64,000 nucleotides of DNA from Clytia hemisphaerica (Eukaryota; Cnidaria; Hydrozoa; Leptothecata; Clytiidae): positions 1 through 64,000 of the forward strand of contig CACVBU010000070.1 in assembly GCA_902728285.1 (NCBI GenBank). Direction: 5' to 3'. The notes under the pieces were generated by a model. It was not told the DNA's origin. It saw only the letters and a program-made list of their open reading frames with translations, and ran no database searches. The translations under genes were made by a program, and so were the position numbers. The stretch's first letter is position 1. Each line of letters starts with the position of its first letter. Positions 33,001 through 39,800 of the stretch are shown here, one piece after another.

Positions 33001-35274
33001 ATGAAAGAAACCGCCTCCGGCGGTCGATAAAAGATAAATAAAAGATAAATAAAAAAATTAAATTGAATACAAGCTTTTTTTTAAGAACAAGTAAATTTTG
33101 TTCCATGCTGGGTTGTTCTCAATTTTTTGAAATTTTCAGGCTTAAATGTTCTTTAAGATATTTTTAACACGCTCAGTTTATCTACTTAAAAACTTGAAAT
33201 GAGTTTAAAATTTGGTAAAATCAGTACTTTCTAAGTAATTTCTGGAATCTGAGGTTTAGAATTGTTCTTAATTTGTTCTAGGGTTTTGGCCATTTTTCAG
33301 CCTTGTGTTCTTATAAAATTGTTATGATGAAAAAAGTCGTGTAGCTCACCAGTCCATAAGCGTGACTTCTGTCTGATTTATCCGTACAGTCAGCTACGTA
33401 AGCGAAGACGATGGAAAAAGTGACCGAAAACGTCCCAGAGATTGATAAACATGCGAAGAACCACCTGCAAAAATAAACAAAAATAGATTGTCAAGAATTA
33501 ACGAATTATAAATGATAGATTCGGGTTGAAACGACGGAATACACTGTGGTCACTAGTCGATACGATACTCTCGCTTATTCAAATCGAACAGGGAATCTTA
33601 TTTTTTCGAATTACACGGAGTATATCAAGAGGGTTTCTTCTTGGCCGGGATTGAAAATAAGTTTAACGTATCTCATGAAACTCTGAGTTTGAAACAAAGA
33701 TATTGTGTAACTCTTTATTATAAGTTCGAATTATAGAAAGATTCGAATAATAGAAGTTCGAATAAGCGAGAATCTACTTTTATGCCGACACATCTCTGGC
33801 AAATATGTCGAACCTTGCCACAATCCCGGACAAAAGGTTTGTAGAAAAATCCGCTCCCTTCAATGTTGTTTTGGTGTAAGTTGTGGTTATGTCGTGGGAC
33901 GATCAAAGCAAGATTACTACTTCAACATTGAAGGGATAGGGAGAGGAATTTTGGCCATTTCAGAGAATTTCTTTTTCAATTTTGAAAAGTCTACAACCTT
34001 TTGTCCGGGATTACAGACAAGGCTTTGAAAGTCTTACCATGGGTTGAATCTCAACAGTGGTATGGGAACACATGTGAAAAAAACAGTCAGTAGTAAAAAT
34101 GACTTTCGTCCCCAAACGTCTGATAGGGCACCGATCAATGGCGCCGACAGGAAAGAGAGGAAACCCTAAAAAAAAAAAGCATAAAATCATATTATTATCA
34201 TGTTATTTGACCCTACTTCTATCACGCGGTTTCTTGATGTCGCATCTTTTCGAAAATCTCGAGAAAAATGTGCACCCGTCTGGGACAAGCTATATGTTAT
34301 TTCGAAAAGCTCTTTTAAGATAACCCTGTGTCACAGACCCGGTGGACTGGAAAATTCGGCCAAAATCTCTTCCCCTGTGAGAAAAATACCCTACAATTTT
34401 ATCCCCACTGGCAGGTTGATTTTGATTTCATCATTTGAAATTTAATGGAAAAAGTTGCAGTCCAAAACCATAAACTTTTTTTCTCGAAGCACGAAACTAA
34501 ATATATTTCACATCAACAAAATTCCGCGAATCGGCCTCTTTTTCACCCAATTTCTTTTCATTTCCGTATATGGGTTTTAGTCAATTTTGGAATATAAACT
34601 TTTCGGGAGAAAAAATTTTCCCGAATAACGACAAAATACATTAAAACCGTGAAATTTAATCCATTTGTGATGTAATGATGATGGTGTGGACATACCTTTA
34701 TTCCTTGGATGATACCATTCATCAGGAAAGTGTTTTCTGGAAATGTTTCCGCCAAGACCTATGAAGAAAGATACAGAGAATTGTCAGTTTCAAAGCAGCG
34801 ATGGCTGAGTGGTTAAGGCCTCAGTGTCCGAAACCAGGGGTTCCTAGTTCGAATCCCCCACACCTTCCAATGTTCCCCATCTTCAGTTCATAGATAGCCA
34901 ATCCGGCTGGTGGCGGCTCACCACAATCGAAAGACTGTCGTAAAATATCTACATAAAATATAGACTAATTCAACTTCTGACAAAAGGTTTACCGAATTTT
35001 CATTAACAAAACCAACTTACGGTAATTGAAGGCGATGTTAACTATCCCCAAGCAAAGAATTCTTATCAATTCTTTGAGGGTTACGAAGAAGATATAAAAA
35101 CCAACGACCACACTTACCAGTGTCTATTACATTGGTTTTGCTACCGTCCCTTATTTATAACAAAAATCAACTTACGGTAATTGAAGGCGATGTTAACAAT
35201 CCCCAAGCGAAGAATTCGAGGAAGATGACGACGGTGGCATGATAAACACTAGGTCTGTCCATAACATCGATCGG
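9066..35274 (-). CDS. MFSD14: MFSD14 (HIAT1-like) MFS transporter, 11 coding exons
   Basis: Minus-strand exons, 5' to 3': 35274-35176, 34758-34696, 34165-34038, 33464-33350, 30605-30387, 21582-21469, 19522-19451, 18386-18274, 13269-13172, 11624-11422, 9302-9066. All introns are GT-AG, all phases agree, and the total is 1,461 nt (486 residues plus stop), matching the roughly 490 residues of human MFSD14A. Family landmarks follow in order: RPSVYHATVVIFLEFFAWG (TM1), FLMNGIIQGIK, the MFS motif-A loop GALSDVWGRKS after TM2, VSATFAASLITSPALGAYLG, LSYLPEAGQYS, QILQLIWYG, MMWAAG, TGIRGLCNGMGPALYG and PGPPFLFGAC, then an acidic cytosolic tail. It is a 12-helix membrane carrier related to bacterial tetracycline transporters; the natural substrate of the family is not settled. 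The true start is open: a first coding exon may lie upstream (a good acceptor precedes 35274), or ATG at 35262 may serve. The introns host the GPCR pair and many repeats. Confidence 0.95.
9411..9790. repeat. G-run-rich interspersed element
   Basis: Many runs of 5-10 G. It begins GATCATCCCCCCAGGAAGA, and the same opening occurs inverted at the right end of 52405-52722 (CGTCTTCCTGGGGGTGGAT), so this is a dispersed family. The long overlapping frames on both strands are compositional. Confidence 0.5.
9897..10195. mobile_element. TTAA-flanked MITE with GGGCTCTGACCATAG ends, copy 1
   Basis: Flanked by TTAA at 9893-9896 and 10196-10199. Ends are GGGCTCTGACCATAG and CTATGGTTAGATCCC. The inside shares a decayed coding-like stretch with the larger inverted copy at 10531-11242. 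Confidence 0.8.
10531..11242. mobile_element. TTAA-flanked element with GGGCTCTGACCATAG ends, copy 2
   Basis: Flanked by TTAA (10527-10530, 11243-11246), with clean ends GGGCTCTGACCATAGT and CACTATGGTCAGAGCCC. It is 712 bp, in the opposite orientation to 9897-10195, and keeps a longer minus-strand frame (about 11289-11008). That frame has an acidic stretch (KFDEEETEDFCEEEYFNF), broken in the smaller copy; it may be a transposase relic or a captured fragment, which I cannot identify. Confidence 0.75.
11748..12105. mobile_element. MITE with TACCTTATCGGGGAAAA ends, copy 2
   Basis: Perfect short ends TACCTTATCGGGGAAAAAAA and TTTTTTTCCCCGATAAGGTA. Related to 3848-4176. Lies in the intron between MFSD14 exons 11422-11624 and 13172-13269. 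Confidence 0.8.
12230..12506. repeat. Inverted repeat spanning a spurious frame
   Basis: Left arm GTTTAACCACTGACCTTTAT...CCTGGACCAAGTTAT (from 12230) pairs with right arm ACTTGGTCCAGGGATATATA...GGTCAGTGAGTTTAA (to 12506). The 165-codon plus frame at 12229-12726 runs through this structure and has no domain signature. Confidence 0.6.
12778..13077. mobile_element. MITE with TACTCTTAGGTTCCAAATAA ends
   Basis: Left end TACTCTTAGGTTCCAAATAA followed by ACG and a C-run, mirrored at the right end (CGTTTATTTGGAACCTAAGA). C-rich stretches alternate with AT-rich ones inside. Confidence 0.75.
13396..14350. mobile_element. Tandem-repeat element, Helentron-associated-like, copy 1
   Basis: About five tandem units of about 157 bp (starts near 13500, 13657, 13815, 13972, 14127), each containing TCGTCCCCAGGCCCCAAAAA and CAAAATTTCAGCC. 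Left of the units is GTCGAACGTGC...GGCTCAACTTCAG. To the right come a CA/CAGA microsatellite and the hairpin CTCAACTGAAGTTGAG, whose arm is the inverse of the left-end CTCAACTTCAG. Subterminal inverted motif, central minisatellite, microsatellite and terminal hairpin together resemble DINE/HINE elements (non-autonomous Helentron relatives); this assignment is inference. The long frames here encode only repeat translation. Confidence 0.7.
14643..14880. mobile_element. MITE with CTAATAAACGTACA ends
   Basis: CTAATAAACGTACAGTA at the left and TGTACGTTTATTAG at the right form the terminal inverted repeat; GAATAAACGTACAGG and AATAAACGTACATG lie just inside. Confidence 0.65.
14881..16818. other. MFSD14 intron, mostly featureless
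   Basis: Intronic sequence with an ATTG microsatellite near 15025-15069, a short inverted pair AATAGATTTACC / GGTAAATCTATT at 15664-15722, a CG dinucleotide run at 16420-16429, and a degraded inverted-repeat element near 16549-16630 with TCTCTAATTCGA. No gene seen. Confidence 0.4.
16823..17877. mobile_element. Non-autonomous TTAA-flanked element (piggyBac-like), copy 2
   Basis: 1,055 bp between TTAA at 16819-16822 and 17878-17881, nearly identical base for base to 4538-5570 apart from small indels, which points to recent mobilisation or exchange. It lies in the same intron as the next MFSD14 exon (18274-18386), about 400 bp away. Confidence 0.8.
18461..18618. mobile_element. pogo/Tigger-like MITE
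   Basis: Ends CGGTCGAAGCTCCATAACTC and GAGACTCTACTG, with TTCGAGTTAA repeated inside; flanked by TA. It belongs to a family with CAGTG-type ends and TTCGAATTA cores seen at about ten places in this window. It starts only 75 bp beyond an MFSD14 exon. Confidence 0.5.
18745..19045. repeat. Short-period repeat element, GGATATCCAGG motif
   Basis: GGATATCCAGGGGG recurs five or six times with GTAAAGTGTCT between copies. Left CCCCTCTGTTGAGGATATC mirrors right GATATTATCAATATCCTCAACAG, and the right border TTTTTCCTGGAAAAGTCC resembles the end of 48364-48636. Confidence 0.5.
19932..20859. mobile_element. Tandem-repeat element, Helentron-associated-like, copy 2
   Basis: Same architecture as 13396-14350: left end GTCGAACGTGC...GGGCTCAACTTCAG, five units of about 145-155 bp with TCGTCCCCAGGCCCCAAAAA, then a CAGA/CATA microsatellite and the hairpin CTCAACTGAAGTTGAG. 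Units differ from copy 1 in the middle (AGATATTCACCCAAGGAAC instead of GGGATTTGCCCAAGGATC). The 267-codon minus frame here is a translated repeat, not a gene. Confidence 0.7.
20860..21101. mobile_element. MITE with AGCTCTAGTTTAGACGG ends, copy 2
   Basis: Left AGCTCTAGTTTAGACGGTC, right GGACCGTCTTAACCAGAGCT. It abuts the hairpin of the preceding tandem-repeat element directly. Confidence 0.65.
21619..21791. mobile_element. pogo/Tigger-like MITE
   Basis: 173 bp, CAGTGAACACTTGTTTATTC ... GCGAGAGTGGACTG, flanked by TA on both sides. TA target duplication with CAGTG ends fits the pogo branch of Tc1/mariner. It sits 36 bp upstream of an MFSD14 exon (21469-21582) on the transcribed strand. Confidence 0.6.
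21792..22939. other. MFSD14 intron with undefined repeats
   Basis: A relatively GC-rich patch at 22190-22370 (CCCCCGGGCCGTAAAGG) looks like part of an interspersed element I cannot name. An inverted pair TATCGGAAACGCCCGAA / TTTCGGGTGTTTTTGATA brackets 22443-22552. No gene seen. Confidence 0.4.
23045..23923 (-). CDS. Class A (rhodopsin-like) GPCR, copy 1
   Basis: Intronless 292-residue receptor. Seven hydrophobic segments are visible. TM1 has the conserved Asn (SIVLNTLVISA), TM2 the conserved Asp (HLCMCDLAAS), TM3 ends in DRY (SYDRYKAI), TM4 has its Trp (GIVWVLALM), and TM7 carries NPIIC in place of NPxxY. There is no Cys at the usual top-of-TM3 site and no CWxP in TM6, so this is a divergent orphan receptor whose ligand I cannot infer. 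A short charged third loop contains RRNGNNQSE and ENEKRALSTCK. The tail is MKDFRDSIKAMFR and ends early at a TGA created by the repeat at 23045-23110. It lies in an MFSD14 intron on the same strand and forms an inverted pair with the gene at 26417-27424. Confidence 0.9.
   Translation of the reverse strand: MNFNLFKYSIGAIFGFAAIISIVLNTLVISAVIKDPLKRLRKMFNFLLIHLCMCDLAASFVCFPMTSYASLAFDDQKLFRTLNLVSYIGTPILNAGFFTTICLSYDRYKAITDPIVYRGNISTKHFLYYIGIVWVLALMTITLFFLDKLPTLIINAVISLIVTVTLSIIYNRVRNALKTRRNGNNQSESLIVSASSNQNAENEKRALSTCKLIFLTQLIVIIFIMVTDFCIGMYYTKHTIKDKLSLRFIFYLPMPVATIANPIICITRMKDFRDSIKAMFRATSNEENSLRE
24756..25198. mobile_element. Tc1/mariner-like MITE with CAGGGTGTCCC ends
   Basis: 443 bp bounded by TA, with inverted ends of about 45 bp: CAGGGTGTCCCTAATAAAAG ... 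through ACATGCGATTGAGTA, mirrored at the right. It sits in the spacer between the GPCR inverted repeats. CAGGGTGTCCC ends with TA duplication are typical of mariner relatives. Confidence 0.75.
25996..26109. repeat. 57 bp direct tandem duplication
   Basis: Two adjacent, essentially identical 57 bp units, each starting AATGTGTTCAGCTACAGC and containing GACACCGGGTACCGGC. Lies at the spacer/right-arm border of the GPCR inverted repeat. Confidence 0.8.
26417..27424 (+). CDS. Class A (rhodopsin-like) GPCR, copy 2
   Basis: Intronless, 335 residues; the first 150 residues differ from the other copy at almost no position (L for F in TM1). TM5, the third loop and TM6 differ clearly (for example TTLIVNTVMSFVVTVGLTI). 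It keeps SYDRYKAI and NPIICITR and, like its partner, lacks the TM3 Cys and the CWxP motif. The tail is longer, because three copies of one DNA repeat are read through: RMKDFRDSIKAMFRATSN, then RIKDFRDLIRA, then, in a shifted frame, ENERFSRLNQSYVSS. It runs opposite to the host MFSD14 gene. Ligand unknown; probably a plasma-membrane sensory or peptide receptor by family only. Confidence 0.9.
   Translation: MNFNLFKYSIGAIFGLAAIISIVLNTLVISAVIKDPLKRLRKMFNFLLIHLCMCDLAASFVCFPMTSYASLAFDDQKLFRTLNLVSYIGTPILNAGFFTTICLSYDRYKAITDPIVYRGNISTKHFLYYIGIVWVLALMTITLFFLDKLTTLIVNTVMSFVVTVGLTIIYNRVWNALKTRGNGKTQSIVSASSNQNAENEKRALSTCKLILLTQLTVIFFLMVTDFSIRIYYAKHTFQPSLSMRFLFNLPMPVAAIVNPIICITRMKDFRDSIKAMFRATSNEYNFTRIKDFRDLIRASTTIYENERFSRLNQSYVSSDIKRRQLLTGSRKQKLK
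27434..27660. repeat. Dispersed element with TTATAAGAACAT ends
   Basis: Starts TTTTATAAGAACATCTAAAA and ends in TTCTTAATGTTTTGACCAGC...TTATAAAACTTATAAAA. Related copies with the same opening and closing phrases occur at about 33062-33345, 37645-37905, 38632-39000 and 40520-40790. The right end supplies most of the 117 bp unit of the adjoining array. Confidence 0.55.
27597..30386. repeat. 117 bp minisatellite carrying reiterated splice-donor sequence
   Basis: About 24 head-to-tail units of about 117 bp run up to the 5' splice site of the MFSD14 exon 30387-30605. On the minus strand each unit contains GACCCCTTTAGTGTAAGT (variants GACTCC, GATTCC). That is the last 12 bases of that exon (DPFS codons) plus the intron's GTAAGT. 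The rest of the unit matches the right end of the dispersed element at 27434-27660. A block of four units (about 470 bp) is itself duplicated: CTTTGACCATCGAAGGG at 28090 and 28560. A few units near the exon have mutated donors (GTAATT). Confidence 0.9.
30659..32325. mobile_element. 1.67 kb non-autonomous TIR element
   Basis: Ends CAGTTTTTTTAAGAATGGGG and its counterpart at 32290-32325 (CTGCCCCGCTCTTAAAAAAA), with TCCAATAGTTTGAAA next inside on both sides. No open frame above about 60 codons, so it has no transposase. Lies in the MFSD14 intron between exons 30387-30605 and 33350-33464. Confidence 0.7.
32326..33349. other. MFSD14 intron
   Basis: AT-rich intron. 32700-33010 has a slightly GC-richer patch (CATCACGCTCGCGAAAGAGC) and an AAAGATAAAT triplet repeat at 33028-33055 of unknown nature. 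From about 33062 a copy of the TTATAAGAACA dispersed family begins. No gene seen. Confidence 0.4.
33561..33777. mobile_element. pogo/Tigger-like MITE
   Basis: Left TACTCTCGCTTATTCAAATC mirrors right TTCGAATAAGCGAGAATCTA, with TTCGAATTATAGAAAGATTC inside; same family as 21619-21791. The outermost bases are degraded. Confidence 0.5.
33824..34010. mobile_element. MITE with TCCCGGACAAAAGGTT ends
   Basis: TCCCGGACAAAAGGTTTGTAG at the left and CTACAACCTTTTGTCCGGGA at the right; inside, CTCCCTTCAATGTTG pairs with CAACATTGAAGGGA. Ends about 28 bp from an MFSD14 exon (34038-34165). Confidence 0.7.
34322..34470. repeat. Partial copy of CACAGACCCGGTGG element
   Basis: CCCTGTGTCACAGACCCGGTGG opens a stretch with AAATACCCT, TTATCCCCACTGG and TTGATTTCATC, in the same order as the fuller copy at 35760-36039; no clear right end. 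Confidence 0.5.
34795..34867 (+). repeat. tRNA-Ser-derived sequence (SINE head or tRNA relic)
   Basis: GCAGCGATGGCTGAGTGGTT matches the 5' part of a eukaryotic tRNA-Ser (box A TGGCTGAGTGG), with CGA in anticodon position and box B GTTCGAATCCC. The 3' acceptor strand complementary to GCAGCG is missing, and the anticodon stem is poorly paired, so it is not a working tRNA. A tRNA-derived SINE is the likeliest reading. Intronic, opposite to MFSD14. Confidence 0.6.
35012..35062 (-). pseudogene. Partial duplicate of an MFSD14 exon with its splice donor
   Basis: About 50 bp repeats the 3' half of exon 35176-35274 and its GTAAGT donor. The copy changes the Leu codon in FAWGLL to TAG and has lost the 5' half and acceptor. 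It lies about 110 bp downstream (in transcript order) of the real exon. Confidence 0.7.
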
Positions 35275-35759
35275 CTGTCAACGAATGAAGAAGAAAATTA
35301 ATTAGAATGCAGAATTTCAGTGTGGGGTCGCACGGGGTCACTTAAAATGTAAAAATTGGACAGCACATTCTGATTTTACTGTAATGGTCCATTCTCGAGC
35401 TTTGACTTGAGTATGATGGACTGGGTTCGTTGATAATCCGTGAAATACAGTGATATGGGTTTTATATACCATAATTGTTATTTTGTAGATTTTTTGAGAA
35501 TCCGGATATTATTTTAGAGAAGAGTCGATTCACTTAAACCAATTTATACCAAGTATTATCTTATTAATCTTTTTAAGGGAAGGCCCTTATAAGAAATGTC
35601 ATGATAAGGAGGGGGTTATCGACATTAGGGTGCCTTCTAATGAGCATTTTATGAAACTTTTCTTTGATAATTTTAAAAGCTCTACTTGTACTTAGTCCTT
35701 TTTTCGGACACAGAACTTTTTTCTCGGGACACCCTGTATATTAAACTTGTATTTATGAA

Positions 35760-36039
35760 CATCCCTGTGTCACAGACCCACCGGGACCCCATCCTCACTG
35801 GAAAATTTGGCAAAGATTTGATCTCCGGTGGCAAAATACCCTGGGATTTCAGCCTCACTGGGAAATTAGCTTTGATTTCATCCCCACTCAAAATCCATGT
35901 TTAAAAATTGCACTCTAAAACCATCCCCAGTGGATTTTCTAACCTTGGAACGATAAAATTTCTATCCCCATTAAGATTTCGATAGGGATTTTTATCCCCA
36001 CTAAAAAAAAAGTTCCACCGGGGCTGTGAAACAGGGGTG
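35760..36039. mobile_element. MITE with CACCCCTGTTTCACAGCCCC ends
   Basis: Left CATCCCTGTGTCACAGACCC and right GGGGCTGTGAAACAGGGGTG are inverted. Inside, CATCCTCACTGG, CAGCCTCACTGG and CATCCCCACT phrases recur. An adjacent GGGACACCCTGTATA at 35727-35741 looks like a stray mariner-type end. Confidence 0.65.
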
Positions 36040-36566
36040 CTTATTAGAAAGAATAATTGAAGAGATCCCTTTCAAATCAATTTGGATATTTGTAATTAAT
36101 TACAAATTTGGAAAAGCTCTCTCTCTCTCTCTGCCAGTGAAAGTTATTACTTATAAAATGAAAACACTCGATGTGAAAGAAATTTGTAATCAGAAAACGT
36201 TGTTTCTCCGTTTGTTAGCGCGCAGTTTTAAAAATTATATTTTCCATAATACCTATTAAGTTTATCAAAATATTATAGCCAAGGATGAATTAAACAAACC
36301 AGGCTTCCGAGGGCGAAAAAAAATTTCACATGAAATATAATTTCTTGAATAAGTAAGATAAAAATTTGTTGATGAAAGATATCTTTTTTTCAAGAGAACC
36401 GAACAATCTTGTTAGTGTACACAACACTTGAGAGTTTAAAAAATTAAGCGTTTAAATTATTTATTGCAATCGGGGTATATATTGAAAACATGTAAAACAT
36501 ATTCAAGAATTAGTAAATTGAGTCAAAAAATGTAAAATTGATACTAACTACAAGAGCAAGGGTCAA

Positions 36567-36757
36567 TACACCTTTTCGACCGTAGTCGCGCGGTCAGGTG
36601 CGTGTCACTTTTATCCCACTAAACTCGATCCAATCCTTTTTTGACACATTTTTCTATTGTCTATAGGTGCGAAAAAGGACTGGGACGGTTTAAGTGGGAT
36701 AAGGCGGACAAAAAATGCCCGCGCAGCAATTGGCATATATACGGTCGAAAAGGTGTA
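36567..36757. mobile_element. MITE with TACACCTTTTCGACCGT ends, at the lectin A promoter
   Basis: Clean ends TACACCTTTTCGACCGTAG and ACGGTCGAAAAGGTGTA. Its right end is 55 bp before the start codon of the lectin gene at 36813. The element contains CATATATACGG at about 36734-36743, a possible TATA box. The intact counterpart of 6017-6418. Confidence 0.8.
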
Positions 36758-36812
36758 TTTAAGTTTTGAATCTGTTGAAAGTGAAAAAAAAGATCTAGTA
36801 GCATCAAGTAAA

Positions 36813-39800
36813 ATGGATAGTAAAATGGATGGTTTCATGGTCCCTATATTAAACCATATAATTCTCATTGCAATATTCATCAGCTTAAAATGTGGGTCCG
36901 CTAACGCTGGAGCTCCACCAATCCCAGGGTTTGGAGATCCACCAATACCAGGGTCTGGAGCTCCACCAATACCAGGGTCTGGAGCTCCACCAATACCAGG
37001 GTCTGTTGCCCAGACTGAAGTTTCAATCAACAACAAGACTACCGAATTGTATCTGCGAAGCGCAAAATCCTTCAGTGGAACAAAAATCAAAATGGTAGCT
37101 GGTGTTTACATGGTAACTGAGTGTGTTTTGTTGTGCGAGAAAGATGAAAATTGTGATTTCTCTGTTCTTGATGATATGCAGAATTGTATATTGTACTCTA
37201 CCGAGACAAACAACAAAACTACAGACCAGAATACTACAGACATAAATGTTGGTACGGACACGCAGATGGTGTGCTCAAGTGTAAGTGAAAAAATATCACA
37301 TTTTAAAGGCGTTGGCGCAATGCAACATGCTCCATCTCACCAACCTGAAACACTTTCACGTGTCTCCACCCCATTTTTCTTTTAATAACATTTGTTGTTT
37401 CTCTCACTTTTGTCCCAGGGACAAAATCAGCGAGTCTTTTGAGTATTTCCCTCACTTTTTGTCCAATTAAACAAAAAAAGAAACCATGAGACACGCACTT
37501 TTTTCTTGTATTGGTGGGATGGAGCATGTTGCATTGCACTAACGCGAAAAAACTTCACTTAAGCCTTAACTCTCTTGAAATTTTTAACCTAGCACAATAT
37601 GAAAATAGCTATTCTTTACCTGCGTACCTTGCTTTTCAGACTGATATACGTTTTTTATAAGAACGTCCAAAATTTTTAAAGTCTTCCAATGTTCTTAACT
37701 TTTTGAGTTTCAAGGATAAAGATTTTCACCATTTTGTGAGCATTTTGAAGCAATTTCTTAAGAAATTGGGTGTTTTAGAGTTCACAAAGCCTTAGTAAAA
37801 TGTTCTAAGTTGTACTTAATCTTTTGGCCATCGAAGACTTATGTTGTTACATAGTTTGTTCTTATAAAAAACATGTAGTGTATTTTTTTGAAAGCGGAGT
37901 GCACGTTTTTTTATAAGAACAAACTATATAAGAACATTTTTGCTTCGATGACCCAAATGTCAAGAACAAGTTAAGAACATTTTAGGGCTTTGTGGCCACA
38001 AAAAAACCCTTTTTCTTAGGAAAATAGTCAAAAAATACTCACGAATTGGTCAAAATAAAAACATGTTTTTAAGAACATTTTTATGCTTGGTAAGAAAAAT
38101 AACAAGTTTTATTTTTATTTTCAGTAAAAGCTTTTCGTTAAAACCATCTTCAGTGCTAGATGTTAAAAAAGTAAATGAAATTCAAAAAAGATACACTAAA
38201 TACATTATTGTACAAGGTGACGTAAAATGTTTTAAAAATCTGTAAGGTTTTGTTAAGAGAACTTCTTATTGACGGGGACTTGACGTTAGTTCGAATTACA
38301 GAGAAAGATTCGAATTAGCGAGAGTTAGCTGTTTCCACACTTTAGGTTGCTTTCAAAAAGCGTTCGGATTCGACCACCTTCGACAAAGCATCAACAACCA
38401 AATTCTGCACAGCAAAATATTCCTACGAAACTGACGGGTGTTACAACAAGTGTGGTGGCAAAACAGGGTGGTGTACAAAATATTGTGGCGTTAACAAGGC
38501 GTGTTGTAGGGCGCACATACCAGAGCAAGGCGATGAAGGAGAATGTGCTATTTTAAATAATGGATATGATGGCAACCACAAGTGTATGTTGGGTGTCAGT
38601 AAGCATTTCACTTTTTATTTATACTTTTTAATACACGTTTTTTTTATAAGAATAGTATACTTTGAATGAGGGTCAAGTATTCTTAAGAAATTGCCAAAAT
38701 TGAGGGTGAAATATTCTTAACGTATTCTTACTTTTTCAGACTTGACTTTTTTACAAACACGAGAAATGACCATTTTGAGAGTTTTGGACTTTTGAATGAA
38801 CATTTGGAGCTAAAATTACATTTCTACCTCAAAGTTTAAATTTATCTCTAATAAAGGAAGCAGTTTTTTCTGTTAACCAAATACAAATTGAATGCATTCT
38901 TATCAAATTCTGTGAAATTCTTCTACCCATTCTTAGGGTATTCTTAGGGTATTCTTACGATTTGGCCAATTTTCACTCTGATATTCTTATAGCGTGTAAT
39001 GGGATAAAATTTTGCGGGGATTTCATTTCGTGGACTGCACTATTGGGTGACAATATTTTTTAAGATTTTATGTCCCCTCCTTTTTTCGGGAGCATTTTGG
39101 GTAAAATACGGACCGTTCTGTAAAATACCAACAAAACAAGATGTTTCAGTGGTCAATATCTATCACATTTCAACTCGGAAGCGCTTGTAGTTTTTGAGAT
39201 TCGGTGGGGGATGAGGGGTCAACGTTGAGATTCGGTGGGGGATTAGGAGTCAACGTTGAGATTCGGTGGGGGATGAGAGGTCAACGTTGAAAATCGGCGG
39301 GGGATGAGGGGTCAACGTTGAGATTCTGTGGGGGATGAGGGGTCAACGTTAAGATTCGGTGGTGGGGGATGAGGGGTCAGCGTTGAGATTCGGTGGGGGA
39401 TGAGAGGTCAACGTGAATATTACAGACTGGTCTGCAAAGTACTTAAAACTAATTGGACAGAATTTTTTATATTAATTATTTGTGATTATGTTAAACAAAT
39501 CAGCCTCAGAAAACAAATACCATTCAAATTGACTGATCCGATCACCCAATACATGACTTTCAACAAATTTACATACGGGTCTGTAAAATACCAAACGGAC
39601 AGGTGGCCGAACCGATATTTTGTTATCCATATCTATCACTTGTCAAAATGTCAAGGGCATAACACTTGTCAATTTTTAGATTTTAAGCTTACCCTAATAG
39701 AAAAAAATAAGTTACTATTACTCATATTTCACAAAAAAATCATAATCGAAAAATTCAAAATAACCAAGCTATTTTTTTATCATTTCGTAGCATACGGGGA

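Noticed and set aside
34795-34867. Functional tRNA-Ser gene
   Set aside because: 3' acceptor strand missing and anticodon stem mispaired; kept as a tRNA-derived repeat.
36657-36812. N-terminal extension of lectin A starting at 36657
   Set aside because: The extra 52 codons are MITE sequence and would bury the signal peptide; ATG 36813 is the better start.
36611-37090. 159-codon minus frame opposite lectin A
   Set aside because: Antisense shadow of the PPIPG repeats and PAN exon plus the MITE.
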